A stretch of 64,000 nucleotides of DNA, from contig JAJBVT010000100.1 in the NCBI GenBank assembly GCA_020859685.1, positions 24,217 through 88,216 of the forward strand. Reading direction: 5' to 3'. This stretch comes from Rikenellaceae bacterium (GTDB lineage: Bacteria > Bacteroidota > Bacteroidia > Bacteroidales > Rikenellaceae). Shown here one piece after another: positions 26,523 through 34,893 of this stretch. The notes under the pieces are model-generated. The model made no database searches. It saw nothing but the letters and a program-made list of their open reading frames with translations, and was not told where the DNA came from. Position numbers and translations under genes: made by a program. The stretch's first letter is position 1, and the number at the start of each line of letters is the position of its first letter.

Positions 26523-27833
26523 TTATTTACCGGTTTTTTCTACCCGTGCGGCCACCTCACCCCGATGGAGCCTGATTTCGAGCAGTCCGCCGGGCGAAAC
26601 CTGTGCGGCATCGGTTACCGCCCGACCGCCGCTTCGCACGACGGCGAAGCCGAGCGCGAGAATCTTTGCCGGGTCCCGGCTCTCCACAAGCTGCGTCAGG
26701 CTTTCCAGTTTTGCTCTGTTGGCCCCCAGCAATACCGAACTGCGGCCGCGGATACTTCCTGCAAGACCCTCCAGCCGGTAGCTTCGCGCCGAGAGGCACT
26801 GGTGGGATGCCCGGCTAATACCGGCCAGCAGACGCTCCAACCGCATATCGACCGACCGTGTAAGCCCGGACGAGGTACGGGCCAGCCGGTAACCGGCCTC
26901 CCGCAGGTTTCGCGACTCCTGCTCAAGCACCCCCACGGCCAGTGCGAGTATATCCCCGCGGGCCGCCACCAGCCATGAATCGACCGCCTCCATCGCATCC
27001 ACAAGGAACCCCGCCACGGCGGTTGGCGTCTTGAGAGCCACCGCGGCCACGAGGTCCGCTATGCTCCGGTCCTTGTCGTGGCCGATACCGGTTACCACGG
27101 GAAGTGGGAACTGTGCCACGTGGCAGCTAAGGCGGTAAGAGTCGAAAGCGGCAAGGTCGCTCTGCGAGCCCCCGCCCCTTATGATTATAACAGCGTCGAA
27201 GTCGTCGAGCCGCTCACATATCCGCCCCAGCGCGGCGATTACCGAATCCTCCGTACCGTGGCCCTGCATAACGGCGTCGAACAGCTCCACCCGGAACCGG
27301 AAAGGAGAGCGGCCCAGCTCGTTCATAAAATCCTGATAACCGGCCGCGTTTCGCGAAGAAACCACTGCAATTCTCTGCGGCACCCCGGGAAACGGCAGGC
27401 CACGGTTCATATCGTAAACCCCCTCCTCCTGTAACCGGGCGATGGTTTTCTGCCGTTCACGCTCCAGGTCGCCCAGCGTATAGAGCGGGTCTATGTCCGA
27501 TACTACAAGCGAGAGACCGTACAACTCATGATAACTCACCGAAACCTTTACCAGCACGTTCATCCCGGCGGCAAGTTCCGACCCGGTCTCGCTTCGGAAA
27601 TAGGACGAGACCATCCCGTACCGGTTACGCCATATCACCGCCGAAGCCTTGGCACACGGGATACCGTTGTCCCCGCCCTTTTCGACCAGCTCCAGATAGC
27701 AATGGCCCGAATAATTCACCTTGATTTCGCTGATTTCGGCCGTAATCCAGCACGGCAGCGGCAAAGCCGCCTCCAGACTGCGTTTAATCAGGGATTGGAG
27801 TTTACTTAAAGATATGTGTTTCGTGGCGGCCAA
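26523..27833 (-). CDS. xseA: Exodeoxyribonuclease VII large subunit
   Basis: The catalytic subunit of exonuclease VII, 436 aa. An N-terminal OB-fold (CWITAEISEIKVNYSGHCYL) is followed by the nuclease domain with VVSSRNAAGYQDF, IIRGGGSQSDLAAFDSYRL and GIGHDKDRSIADLVA, and then a coiled-coil region. No ATG fits the start: the frame opens with TTG at 27833, preceded by an in-frame stop only four codons upstream. The following sequence matches the usual N-terminus (KHISLSKLQSLIKR), so TTG initiation is the best reading. Confidence 0.95.
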   Translation of the reverse strand: MAATKHISLSKLQSLIKRSLEAALPLPCWITAEISEIKVNYSGHCYLELVEKGGDNGIPCAKASAVIWRNRYGMVSSYFRSETGSELAAGMNVLVKVSVSYHELYGLSLVVSDIDPLYTLGDLERERQKTIARLQEEGVYDMNRGLPFPGVPQRIAVVSSRNAAGYQDFMNELGRSPFRFRVELFDAVMQGHGTEDSVIAALGRICERLDDFDAVIIIRGGGSQSDLAAFDSYRLSCHVAQFPLPVVTGIGHDKDRSIADLVAAVALKTPTAVAGFLVDAMEAVDSWLVAARGDILALAVGVLEQESRNLREAGYRLARTSSGLTRSVDMRLERLLAGISRASHQCLSARSYRLEGLAGSIRGRSSVLLGANRAKLESLTQLVESRDPAKILALGFAVVRSGGRAVTDAAQVSPGGLLEIRLHRGEVAARVEKTGK

Positions 27834-27950
27834 AGGGTACTTTTATCTTAGCGGGCAATAAAATAAGGTATTCCTGCGAAATACCTTTTGACAAATTTTC
27901 TTTTTCTCTTCACAAATTTACCGCAAATCCGGCAATTCGGGAAATTCGGT

Positions 27951-27981
27951 TTTGCCGGGACAGGTCGGGCTGTTATATTTG
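27951..27981 (+). promoter_or_regulatory. Strong consensus promoter of an RNA candidate
   Basis: TTTG (27951-27954), a 19-base spacer and TATATTTG (27974-27981) match the Bacteroidota promoter almost perfectly. No gene starts within 370 bases downstream, but a terminator lies about 150 bases downstream. Confidence 0.65.
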
Positions 27982-27987
27982 TAACAC

Positions 27988-28141
27988 GGAAAAGGACGAA
28001 ATACACAGGTCGGAACCAAACCCCCTAAAGATACGGTTTTCGATTGAAAAATTTGGACTCTGAAGCAAATTTCCGTAAAAGTATAATATTATTATAACCC
28101 CTATCCAATCTGTGCGGCCCCTTATTAAGGGCCGCTTTTTT
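27988..28141 (+). ncRNA. Small RNA candidate of about 150 nt
   Basis: The 526-bp gap between xseA and prfA contains a near-perfect promoter and, about 150 bases later, an intrinsic terminator, with no open frame between them. That is the layout of an independent small RNA. The 5' part is purine-rich and GC-moderate, and the middle is AT-rich. I see no signal-recognition-particle or tmRNA signature. A small hairpin, AAGGTATT/AATACCTT (27865-27887), lies before the promoter. Function unknown. Confidence 0.5.
28114..28141 (+). terminator. Terminator of the small RNA candidate
   Basis: GCGGCCC (28114-28120) pairs with GGGCCGC (28129-28135), with one bulged C and a T-A extension, then six T. It lies about 220 bases before prfA. 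Confidence 0.75.
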
Positions 28142-28332
28142 GTTATATTATATCGGTGTGTAATCGATTCCTTACGGCCGACTTATTGCGGCTCCTGCAC
28201 AGACAGGATAAAACGACTCCTTCAGTGGCTTGTTCCCGGTATACGGCATAATCCCCGCCATCCGGTACCGGAAAACCGGTACATTCGCGCGGATAACCAG
28301 GCGAGGGGTGGAAACCGCTTCAAAATAATCGT

Positions 28333-28340
28333 TATCTTTG
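28333..28340 (+). promoter_or_regulatory. -7 box of prfA
   Basis: TATCTTTG is an exact TAnnTTTG match, 19 bases before the prfA ATG. The -33 region shows no TTTG, and the leader would be about 12 nt. Confidence 0.45.
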
Positions 28341-28359
28341 TGTCCCAAAGAAAATAATC

Positions 28360-29448
28360 ATGGCAGACAACAATATACTGGCCCGTCTCGAAGGGCTGAA
28401 ACTGAAATACGAGGAGATAGGGCAGCAAATGACAGACCCGGAAGTGGTCAACGATATGAGCCGCTTCATACCCCTCAACAAGGAATATAAGGAACTCCAG
28501 CCCATAATCGAGGCCAGCGAGAGTTACCGCCTCGCCGTTGCCAACCTTCAGGAAGCCAAAGATATCCTGTCGAACGAAAAGGACGAGGAGATGCGCGAAA
28601 TGGCCCGCGAGGAGGTTGCGGAGCTGGAACCGCGTATCGAACGGCTCGAAGAGGAGATTAAGCTGCTGATGATTCCGAAGGACCCGCAGGACGAAAAGAA
28701 CGCCATTCTCGAAATCCGTGGCGGCACGGGCGGCGACGAAGCGGCTATCTTTGCGGGCGACCTGTTCCGGATGTATACCAAATATATCGAGCGCAAAGGC
28801 TGGCGTTACGAGATAAACAATATGAGCGAGGGGGCAGCCGGGGGGTTCAAGGAGGTGGTGCTAAAAGTGAGCGGCGACAATGTTTACGGCACACTGAAAT
28901 ACGAATCGGGTGTACACCGCGTTCAGCGCGTTCCCCAGACCGAAACGCAGGGCCGGGTACACACCTCGGCCGCGTCGGTAGCCGTACTGCCCGAAGCGGA
29001 GGAGTTCGATATAGAGCTGAACATGAACGATATCCGCAAGGATACATACTGCTCCTCGGGTCCGGGCGGCCAGTCGGTAAATACCACCTACTCTGCCGTG
29101 CGTCTTACGCATATCCCTACCGGCATCGTGGTGCAATGTCAGGACCAGAAATCTCAATTAAAGAACTTCGACAAGGCGCTGGAGGAACTGCGCACGAGGA
29201 TTTTCAACCTCGAGTATGCCAAATATCTCGACGAGATTGCGGGCAAGCGCAAAACCATGGTCTCCACGGGGGACCGCAGCGCGAAGATACGCACCTACAA
29301 CTATCCGCAGGGCCGAATCACCGACCACCGTATAAATTACACGGTCTATAACCTTTCGGCGTTTATGGACGGGGATATTCAGGATGTGATAGACCAGTTG
29401 ATAGTGGCCGAGAATGCAGAAAGGCTCAAGGAGAGCGAATTGGGTTAG
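28360..29448 (+). CDS. prfA: Peptide chain release factor 1
   Basis: Reads UAA and UAG in the ribosomal A site and triggers peptide release. The 362-aa protein has the catalytic GGQ loop in SGPGGQSVNTTYSAVRLTH and the decoding-domain segment HRVQRVPQTETQGR just before it. Because UAG is read by RF1, the in-frame TAG in the GSCFA gene at 14113 should act as a true stop. A perfect palindrome follows the gene. Confidence 0.97.
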   Translation: MADNNILARLEGLKLKYEEIGQQMTDPEVVNDMSRFIPLNKEYKELQPIIEASESYRLAVANLQEAKDILSNEKDEEMREMAREEVAELEPRIERLEEEIKLLMIPKDPQDEKNAILEIRGGTGGDEAAIFAGDLFRMYTKYIERKGWRYEINNMSEGAAGGFKEVVLKVSGDNVYGTLKYESGVHRVQRVPQTETQGRVHTSAASVAVLPEAEEFDIELNMNDIRKDTYCSSGPGGQSVNTTYSAVRLTHIPTGIVVQCQDQKSQLKNFDKALEELRTRIFNLEYAKYLDEIAGKRKTMVSTGDRSAKIRTYNYPQGRITDHRINYTVYNLSAFMDGDIQDVIDQLIVAENAERLKESELG

Positions 29449-29514
29449 CCCTAATTCTCTTAGAGGGCACTTTCGCAGTAAGATACGGGAAAGTATTACT
29501 TCCCGGTATTGCAT

Positions 29515-29546
29515 CATTGTGTGCGCACACAATGAATGTTTTTATA
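29515..29546 (+). terminator. 20-bp perfect palindrome with T tract, terminator or operator
   Basis: CATTGTGTGCGCACACAATG (29515-29534) is a perfect 20-bp palindrome 66 bases after prfA, followed by AATGTTTTTAT. It can fold as a hairpin with a GCGC loop and act as the prfA terminator. Its full symmetry also suits a dimeric regulator binding about 60 bases before pyrF. Confidence 0.5.
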
Positions 29547-29592
29547 GCCCACTGCCGGTTTCGGTTGTCTTTCATTTAAAATAGATATTGTA

Positions 29593-30417
29593 ATGACGGC
29601 TCGACAACTTACCCAAGCCATTCTGGCAAAAAGGAGCTTTCTGTGCGTCGGTCTGGATACCGATTTGCGCAAAACACCGGAATGCCTCCGTGATGCGGAA
29701 GATCCGCAGTTCAGCTTCAACAAGGCCATTATCGATGCCACAGCCCCCTATACGGTATGTTACAAGCCCAATCTCGCATTCTACGAAGAGAACGGCGCCC
29801 GGGGATGGGAGAGTTTCGAAAGGACCTGCCGCTATATTCGGGAGAACCATCCGGATATATTTATTATCGCCGACGCAAAGCGCGGCGATATCGGTAATAC
29901 TTCGGGGATGTACGCCCGCGCGTTTTTCGAACAGGGGTCGGTGGACGCGGTTACCCTCTCCCCATACATGGGCCGTGATACGGTCGAGCCGTTTCTCCGA
30001 TATGCGGGCAAGTGGGCAGTAATACTGGCCCTGACCTCCAATCCGAGTGCGGACGATTTTGAAACACTGCCACTCGCGGACGGCTGGATGCTGTACGAAA
30101 CGGTCCTCGAAACCGCTTCCGGATGGGGTACGGTCGACAATACGATGTTCGTGGTGGGCGCTACGAAATCCGAAATGCTCTCCTCGGTCCGCCGAATAGT
30201 GCCGGACCACTTCCTGCTCGTACCCGGTGTGGGTGCGCAGGGTGGCAGCCTCGAAGAGGTGGCCCGTCACGGCATGAACGCCGGATGCGGCCTTCTGGTA
30301 AACTCGTCCCGCGCTATAATCTACGCGGACGGTACGGCGAGCTTCGCGGCTACGGCAGGTACCAAGGCCCGGGAAGTACAGCAGGAGATGGACGCACTGC
30401 TGGAGAGATTTCTTTGA
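29593..30417 (+). CDS. pyrF: Orotidine-5'-phosphate decarboxylase
   Basis: Decarboxylates OMP to UMP, the last step of pyrimidine synthesis. The 274-aa protein is of the longer second type of the family: LCVGLDTDL near the N-terminus, the active-site ADAKRGDIGNTSGMYA with catalytic Lys, VTLSPYMGRD and the phosphate-binding PGVGAQGG. It is preceded by a 20-bp palindrome and is convergent with xerD. Confidence 0.95.
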   Translation: MTARQLTQAILAKRSFLCVGLDTDLRKTPECLRDAEDPQFSFNKAIIDATAPYTVCYKPNLAFYEENGARGWESFERTCRYIRENHPDIFIIADAKRGDIGNTSGMYARAFFEQGSVDAVTLSPYMGRDTVEPFLRYAGKWAVILALTSNPSADDFETLPLADGWMLYETVLETASGWGTVDNTMFVVGATKSEMLSSVRRIVPDHFLLVPGVGAQGGSLEEVARHGMNAGCGLLVNSSRAIIYADGTASFAATAGTKAREVQQEMDALLERFL

Positions 30418-30517
30418 TTATTTCCTGAAAGGGGTAGTTTTCACAGGGCCTTTCATTCAGAATTTATAGTTATTTTAGTTCCATCCCCCCTTATATTAGG
30501 GGGTAGCTTTGAAAATT

Positions 30518-31561
30518 TTATATTTTTCCACCGAGGGGGTGGTAATTTTCGATACTGTCCCGAAGTCCTTCGCTATCGAGGTGGGTATAAATCTCCGTGG
30601 TGATTATGGAACCGTGGCCCAGCAGGTCCTGCACCTGCCGGATGCTGGCTCCCCCGCGTAGCAGATGGGTAGCGAAAGAGTGCCGGAAAGTGTGGGGACT
30701 TATTTTTTTACGGATGCCCGCCTCCCCGGCGGCACGTTCAACAATTAAATAAACCATTTCGCGGGTAAGTCTACGGCCCCGGCGGTTGAGGAATACGAAG
30801 TCGGCATTTTTAGGGTCGGGATTCATCCCGCGGCGCTGCTCCAGCCACAGCGATATATTTTTTTTTGCCGCCGGACTGAGCGGCACCAGCCTTTGCTTAT
30901 CGCCCTTACCCGTTACGCGGACGAATCCGTCGTCGAAAAAAAGATCCCCCAGACGCAGTGAAATAAGCTCCGAAACGCGCAGGCCGCAACTATACAGAGT
31001 CTCGATAATTGCCTTATTGCGGTGGCCCTGCGGATGGCTGAGGTCTATACCGCCGAGGATAGCGTCGATCTCTTCTACCGACAAGACGTCCGGCAGTTTT
31101 CTGACCGGCTTGGGCATCTCGACAAACTCGGCGGGCGAGGAGTCGGCGTTGTCGTTCAGCACGAGGTAGTTAAAGAAACTTTTTATACCGCTCAATATCC
31201 GCGCCTGGGTACTCACCTCCACCCGACGGTCGAAAAGAGCGGCAAGGTAGTGCTCGATATGCTCCCTTCCTACGGCGAGCGGACTGTCGGCAGGGCCGGT
31301 CCCGTCGGGGGCGCCCACCTCACGGGCGGCGGACACTTCGGGTAACGTCCCGGATTTCGAAGTATCCAGTGTCGGAGGGCCCGCTCCCGACACTGGACTC
31401 TCTCCGGAGCCGGGACCGTAGTGCGCCAGCAGGAAGTCCCGGAACTGGGTGTTATCCCGCAGATACGACTCCACCGTATTGTCCGCAAGGTTCTTCTCGA
31501 ACCGCAGGTACGACAGGTAAGAGCGGAGGAGAATATCCCAGCCCGTGGCGTTTTTTGACAT
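30518..31561 (-). CDS. xerD: Tyrosine recombinase XerD-like, with an N-terminal insert
   Basis: A site-specific recombinase that resolves chromosome dimers. The catalytic residues are visible: Arg in LYSCGLRVSELISL, Lys in VTGKGDKQR, HTFRHSFATHLL with His and Arg, the second His in LGHGS, and the nucleophile Tyr in TTEIYTH. At 347 aa it is about 45 residues longer than usual. The excess is a Gly/Pro/Ser-rich stretch (residues about 50-95, from GPGSGESPVSG to ADSPLAVG) inside the SAM-like DNA-binding domain, and the DNA there holds an 11-bp inverted repeat. The insert keeps the frame, so the protein is likely made. Confidence 0.93.
   Translation of the reverse strand: MSKNATGWDILLRSYLSYLRFEKNLADNTVESYLRDNTQFRDFLLAHYGPGSGESPVSGAGPPTLDTSKSGTLPEVSAAREVGAPDGTGPADSPLAVGREHIEHYLAALFDRRVEVSTQARILSGIKSFFNYLVLNDNADSSPAEFVEMPKPVRKLPDVLSVEEIDAILGGIDLSHPQGHRNKAIIETLYSCGLRVSELISLRLGDLFFDDGFVRVTGKGDKQRLVPLSPAAKKNISLWLEQRRGMNPDPKNADFVFLNRRGRRLTREMVYLIVERAAGEAGIRKKISPHTFRHSFATHLLRGGASIRQVQDLLGHGSIITTEIYTHLDSEGLRDSIENYHPLGGKI
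31365..31397. repeat. Inverted repeat inside xerD
   Basis: TCCAGTGTCGG (31365-31375) and CCGACACTGGA (31387-31397) are perfect 11-bp arms with an 11-bp spacer. They lie in the part of xerD that codes for the extra, low-complexity residues, suggesting insertion of a small palindromic element or a recombination site. Confidence 0.5.
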
Positions 31562-31605
31562 AAAACCCTAACTTTACAGGTGCTAAATTAACAAATTCCC
31601 CCGAG

Positions 31606-32478
31606 ATGGACTATATCGAGATAACCATACCCTGCCCCGACACCGAGCGGGCCGAAATAATGATGGCCCAGCTTTCGGACCTGCCGTTCGAAAGTTTCGA
31701 AACCACCGACACCGAACTCCGGGCATATATTCCCGCCCCGGCGATGGAAGCCGTCCGGGCTGAAATCGAGACCCTGCTCCGTTCTACCGGAATGCGCTGT
31801 ACCGAAAAGAGGATAGAAGAGCGGAATTGGAACGCCGAGTGGGAGGCTTCGTTCGAACCGGTTGTGTGCGGCGATATAGTAATTCGCGCCCCGTTCCACG
31901 AACCGGCTCCGCAGGGAAAGACCGAGGTAATCATAATGCCGAAGATGTCGTTCGGAACCGGGCACCATGCCACCACCCGGCTCGTAACGATGCTTATGGA
32001 CCGGATCGACTTCAAAGGAAGTAAAGTTCTGGATATGGGGAGCGGTACCGGCGTACTTTCAATAATCGCAGTGCGGATGGGCGCGGCCTCGGTGGACGCC
32101 GTGGATATAGACGAGTGGGCATATAACAACTGCATGGAGAATATAGCCGTGAACGGTGTGGAAGAGAGGGTAACGCCTATTCTCGGGGATGTTTCGGCCG
32201 TCGGGGGAAGAAGTTACGATATCGTTCTGGCCAATATCAACCGCAACGTCCTCTGCCGCGATATGGAGGATTACTCCCGCCTTATCGTTCCCGGGGGTGT
32301 ACTTATTATAAGCGGTATACTGGAGGAGGACCTGCGGGCCGTCGACTCGAGCGCGACTCAGTCCGGGTTCGGCCGTGGCGAAACCGGCTCCGAGGAGGGA
32401 TGGGCCGGTGTCGTGTACTGGAAAATCAGCCGTCCCGGCACGGGATTTACCCCGACCGATGATTGTTCCTCTATTTAA
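31606..32478 (+). CDS. prmA: Ribosomal protein L11 methyltransferase
   Basis: Trimethylates ribosomal protein L11. The 290-aa protein has an N-terminal substrate-binding domain and a SAM domain with MSFGTGHHATTRL, VLDMGSGTGVLSIIAVRMGA and the catalytic-site NINRNVL. It is divergent from xerD with 44 bp between starts. Its 3' end covers the probable promoter of the following GH25 gene. Confidence 0.94.
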   Translation: MDYIEITIPCPDTERAEIMMAQLSDLPFESFETTDTELRAYIPAPAMEAVRAEIETLLRSTGMRCTEKRIEERNWNAEWEASFEPVVCGDIVIRAPFHEPAPQGKTEVIIMPKMSFGTGHHATTRLVTMLMDRIDFKGSKVLDMGSGTGVLSIIAVRMGAASVDAVDIDEWAYNNCMENIAVNGVEERVTPILGDVSAVGGRSYDIVLANINRNVLCRDMEDYSRLIVPGGVLIISGILEEDLRAVDSSATQSGFGRGETGSEEGWAGVVYWKISRPGTGFTPTDDCSSI

Positions 32479-32482
32479 TTTG

Positions 32483-32490
32483 TAACTTTG
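32483..32490 (+). promoter_or_regulatory. -7 box of the GH25 gene
   Basis: TAACTTTG matches TAnnTTTG, with TTG 17 bases upstream (32463-32465) inside the end of prmA. Transcription would start near 32497, about 30 bases before the ATG at 32526. Confidence 0.45.
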
Positions 32491-32525
32491 CACCGTTTTT
32501 CAGTAACCGACCAGCCAATTCACCC

Positions 32526-33218
32526 ATGCGATACCTTCCGAGAATAATCCCGTACCTTCTGACAATTACCGCGGTCTGGTCCTGTGGCATCGACCATGAG
32601 GGCCGTACACACGAGGACTACGAGGTGTGGGGTATAGATGTCTCGCGGCATCAGCAGGGAATCGACTGGACGGTAGTGGCCGAGCGGAATCCGCCCCGTT
32701 TCGTGTTTCTCAAGGCCACCGAGGGCACGCTTATTGTCGACCCGACCTATGAAAAAAACGCCGCGAAGCTTGACGAACTGGGTATCCTGCGCGGAGCCTA
32801 TCACTTCTTCGGCCACCGAACCCCGGGTAAGGAGCAGGCCGAAAATTTTATCCACGCGGCCGGACTTCGGGCGGGGAACCTGCTTCCGGTACTCGATATC
32901 GAGAAGCACCGGTTTATGACCGACCCGGATAAGATGGTCCGCGAAGCCAAAGAGTTCTGCAAAGTAATCAGAAGGCACTACGGGGTGAACCCGATAATAT
33001 ATTGTTCGACGTTGTTCTACGAGCAGTACCTCCAGGCGGACTTCCCTCCGGGCCGATATAATCTCTGGCTCGCCGATTATCGCGGCAACCCGGCCCACCA
33101 TCCGTGGCGGTTCTGGCAGCATACCGAGTCGCACAGGCTTCACGGCATTAGGGGGAACGTAGACCGGAACGTTTTCGCCGGTAACGAAAAGGACCTTAAA
33201 AAATACACGATAAGGTAG
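32526..33218 (+). CDS. GH25 lysozyme-like lipoprotein
   Basis: A glycoside hydrolase family 25 muramidase that would cut peptidoglycan glycan strands. Starting at ATG 32526 gives 230 aa with a short signal and a lipobox-like cysteine (TITAVWSCGID), so it is probably membrane-anchored in the periplasm. The catalytic face is visible: WGIDVSRHQQGIDW, VFLKATEG, LRGAYHFF, LPVLDIEKH and WQHTESHRLHGIRGNVDRN. An upstream reading to 32463 would start inside prmA and before the promoter. nadB starts 5 bp downstream. Confidence 0.9.
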   Translation: MRYLPRIIPYLLTITAVWSCGIDHEGRTHEDYEVWGIDVSRHQQGIDWTVVAERNPPRFVFLKATEGTLIVDPTYEKNAAKLDELGILRGAYHFFGHRTPGKEQAENFIHAAGLRAGNLLPVLDIEKHRFMTDPDKMVREAKEFCKVIRRHYGVNPIIYCSTLFYEQYLQADFPPGRYNLWLADYRGNPAHHPWRFWQHTESHRLHGIRGNVDRNVFAGNEKDLKKYTIR

Positions 33219-33223
33219 ACGTA

Positions 33224-34801
33224 ATGGAAAAAGGAACCGATTACCTCGTTATCGGCAGCGGTATAGCCGGACTGAGCTTCGCCCTGAAGGTGGCTGACTC
33301 GGGGCGTGTACTGGTAGTCACCAAAGGCGAGATGCACGAAAGTAATACGGAATATGCCCAGGGCGGCATCTGCTGCGTTACCTACCCGCCCGACACGTTC
33401 GAAAAGCATATAGAGGACACCCTTGTCTGCGGGGCCGGTCTATGTGACCCGGTTGCGGTGGAGACGGTGGTGACACGCGCCCCCGCTGCCATCAGCGAAC
33501 TGGTGCAATGGGGCGTAAAATTCGATAAGACCGCCTCCGGCCGATACGACCTCGCGCGCGAAGGCGGGCACTCCGAGAAGCGTATCCTCCACCATAAAGA
33601 CTATACCGGTGCCGAAATAGAGCGGGCCCTTATCCGACAGGTGAAGCGGCACCCGAATATTGAGGTGCTCGAACACCATTTCGCGGTGGACTTAATTACC
33701 CAGCACCATCTCGGGCAGCTGGTGACGAAACATTCCAAGGATATAACATGTTTCGGGGCTTACGTTCTCAACCTGAAGACGGGCAATATCCTTAAAATAT
33801 TATCAAAGGTCACCGTACTATCGACGGGCGGGGTGGGAAATATCTACCACACAACGACCAACCCGCCCGTGGCGACGGGCAACGGGATAGCGATGGTCCA
33901 CCGGGCCAAAGGGGTGACCGAAAATATGGAGTTTATCCAGTTCCACCCCACCTCGCTCTACAACCCGGGGGAGAGGCCCTCGTTCCTGATTTCGGAGGCG
34001 CTGCGCGGTTTCGGGGCTATCCTCAAGTTGAGCAACGGTAAGGAGTTCATGCAGAAGTACCACCCGATGGGTTCGCTCGCCCCGCGCGACATCGTCGCCC
34101 GGAGCATCGACCACGAACTCAAAACCCGCGGTGAGGACTTCGTTTACCTCGACGTAACCCATCGTCCGGCAGACGAGGTGATAGCCCATTTCCCGCATAT
34201 ATACGAAAAGTGTCTCAGTATCGGTATCGATATAACAAAAGAGTGGATACCCGTAGTCCCTGCCGCCCACTACTGCTGTGGCGGGGTGAAGGTGGATTAC
34301 AACGGCCAGTCCTCCATCACAAACCTGTACGCACTCGGGGAAACCTCGTCGACCGGACTGCACGGCGCCAACCGCCTGGCCTCCAACTCCCTGATAGAGG
34401 CGGCAGTATATGCCGACCTGGCCGCGGCCCATTCGTCGGCAAGGCTGGGGGATATCGGATTGCAGTCCGGCATTCCCGACTGGAACGACGAGGGGACCAG
34501 CAGCCCGGAAGAGATGGTACTAATTACGCAGAACTATCGCGAAATGCAGCAGATAATGAGCAATTACGTGGGTATAGTCCGCTCCGATCTCCGCCTCGAC
34601 CGGGCCATGCGCCGTCTGGCAATTATTTTTCAGGAAACGGAAGAGCTCTACCTGAAATCGACCCTGAGCCAGAACCTATGCGAACTGCGCAATATGATAA
34701 CGGTCGGTTACCTGATAATTAAACAGGCCCAGCAACTGAAACAGAGCATAGGTCTGCACTACTCGCTCGACTATCCCATGCTTAACGCCGTGGAGATGTA
34801 G
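33224..34801 (+). CDS. nadB: L-aspartate oxidase
   Basis: Oxidises L-aspartate to iminoaspartate for NAD synthesis. The 525-aa flavoprotein has the FAD motif [13 protein letters not shown] (residues about 9-21), the [10 protein letters not shown] segment, [12 protein letters not shown], the active-site region near APRDIVAR and [16 protein letters not shown]. nadC is about 14 kb away on the same strand; nadA was not found in the window. Confidence 0.95.
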   Translation: MEKGTDYLVIGSGIAGLSFALKVADSGRVLVVTKGEMHESNTEYAQGGICCVTYPPDTFEKHIEDTLVCGAGLCDPVAVETVVTRAPAAISELVQWGVKFDKTASGRYDLAREGGHSEKRILHHKDYTGAEIERALIRQVKRHPNIEVLEHHFAVDLITQHHLGQLVTKHSKDITCFGAYVLNLKTGNILKILSKVTVLSTGGVGNIYHTTTNPPVATGNGIAMVHRAKGVTENMEFIQFHPTSLYNPGERPSFLISEALRGFGAILKLSNGKEFMQKYHPMGSLAPRDIVARSIDHELKTRGEDFVYLDVTHRPADEVIAHFPHIYEKCLSIGIDITKEWIPVVPAAHYCCGGVKVDYNGQSSITNLYALGETSSTGLHGANRLASNSLIEAAVYADLAAAHSSARLGDIGLQSGIPDWNDEGTSSPEEMVLITQNYREMQQIMSNYVGIVRSDLRLDRAMRRLAIIFQETEELYLKSTLSQNLCELRNMITVGYLIIKQAQQLKQSIGLHYSLDYPMLNAVEM

Positions 34802-34828
34802 TTTTACACACACCGGAAAAGACAAAAA

Positions 34829-34859
34829 GCCCCTACCACCCGGTGGGGCGACACTTTTT
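34829..34859 (+). terminator. Terminator between nadB and prfC
   Basis: GCCCC plus ACC (34829-34837) pairs with GGT plus GGGGC (34842-34849), with one bulged T, and is followed by a short T run at 34855-34859. Confidence 0.5.
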
Positions 34860-34893
34860 ACATCAAATAAATTCTTCAAACAGACAGACAGAT

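Noticed and set aside
30486..30503. CCCCC/GGGGG stem between pyrF and xerD as a terminator
   Set aside because: The stem is only about 5 bp and no T tract follows on either strand within a few bases; too weak to list.
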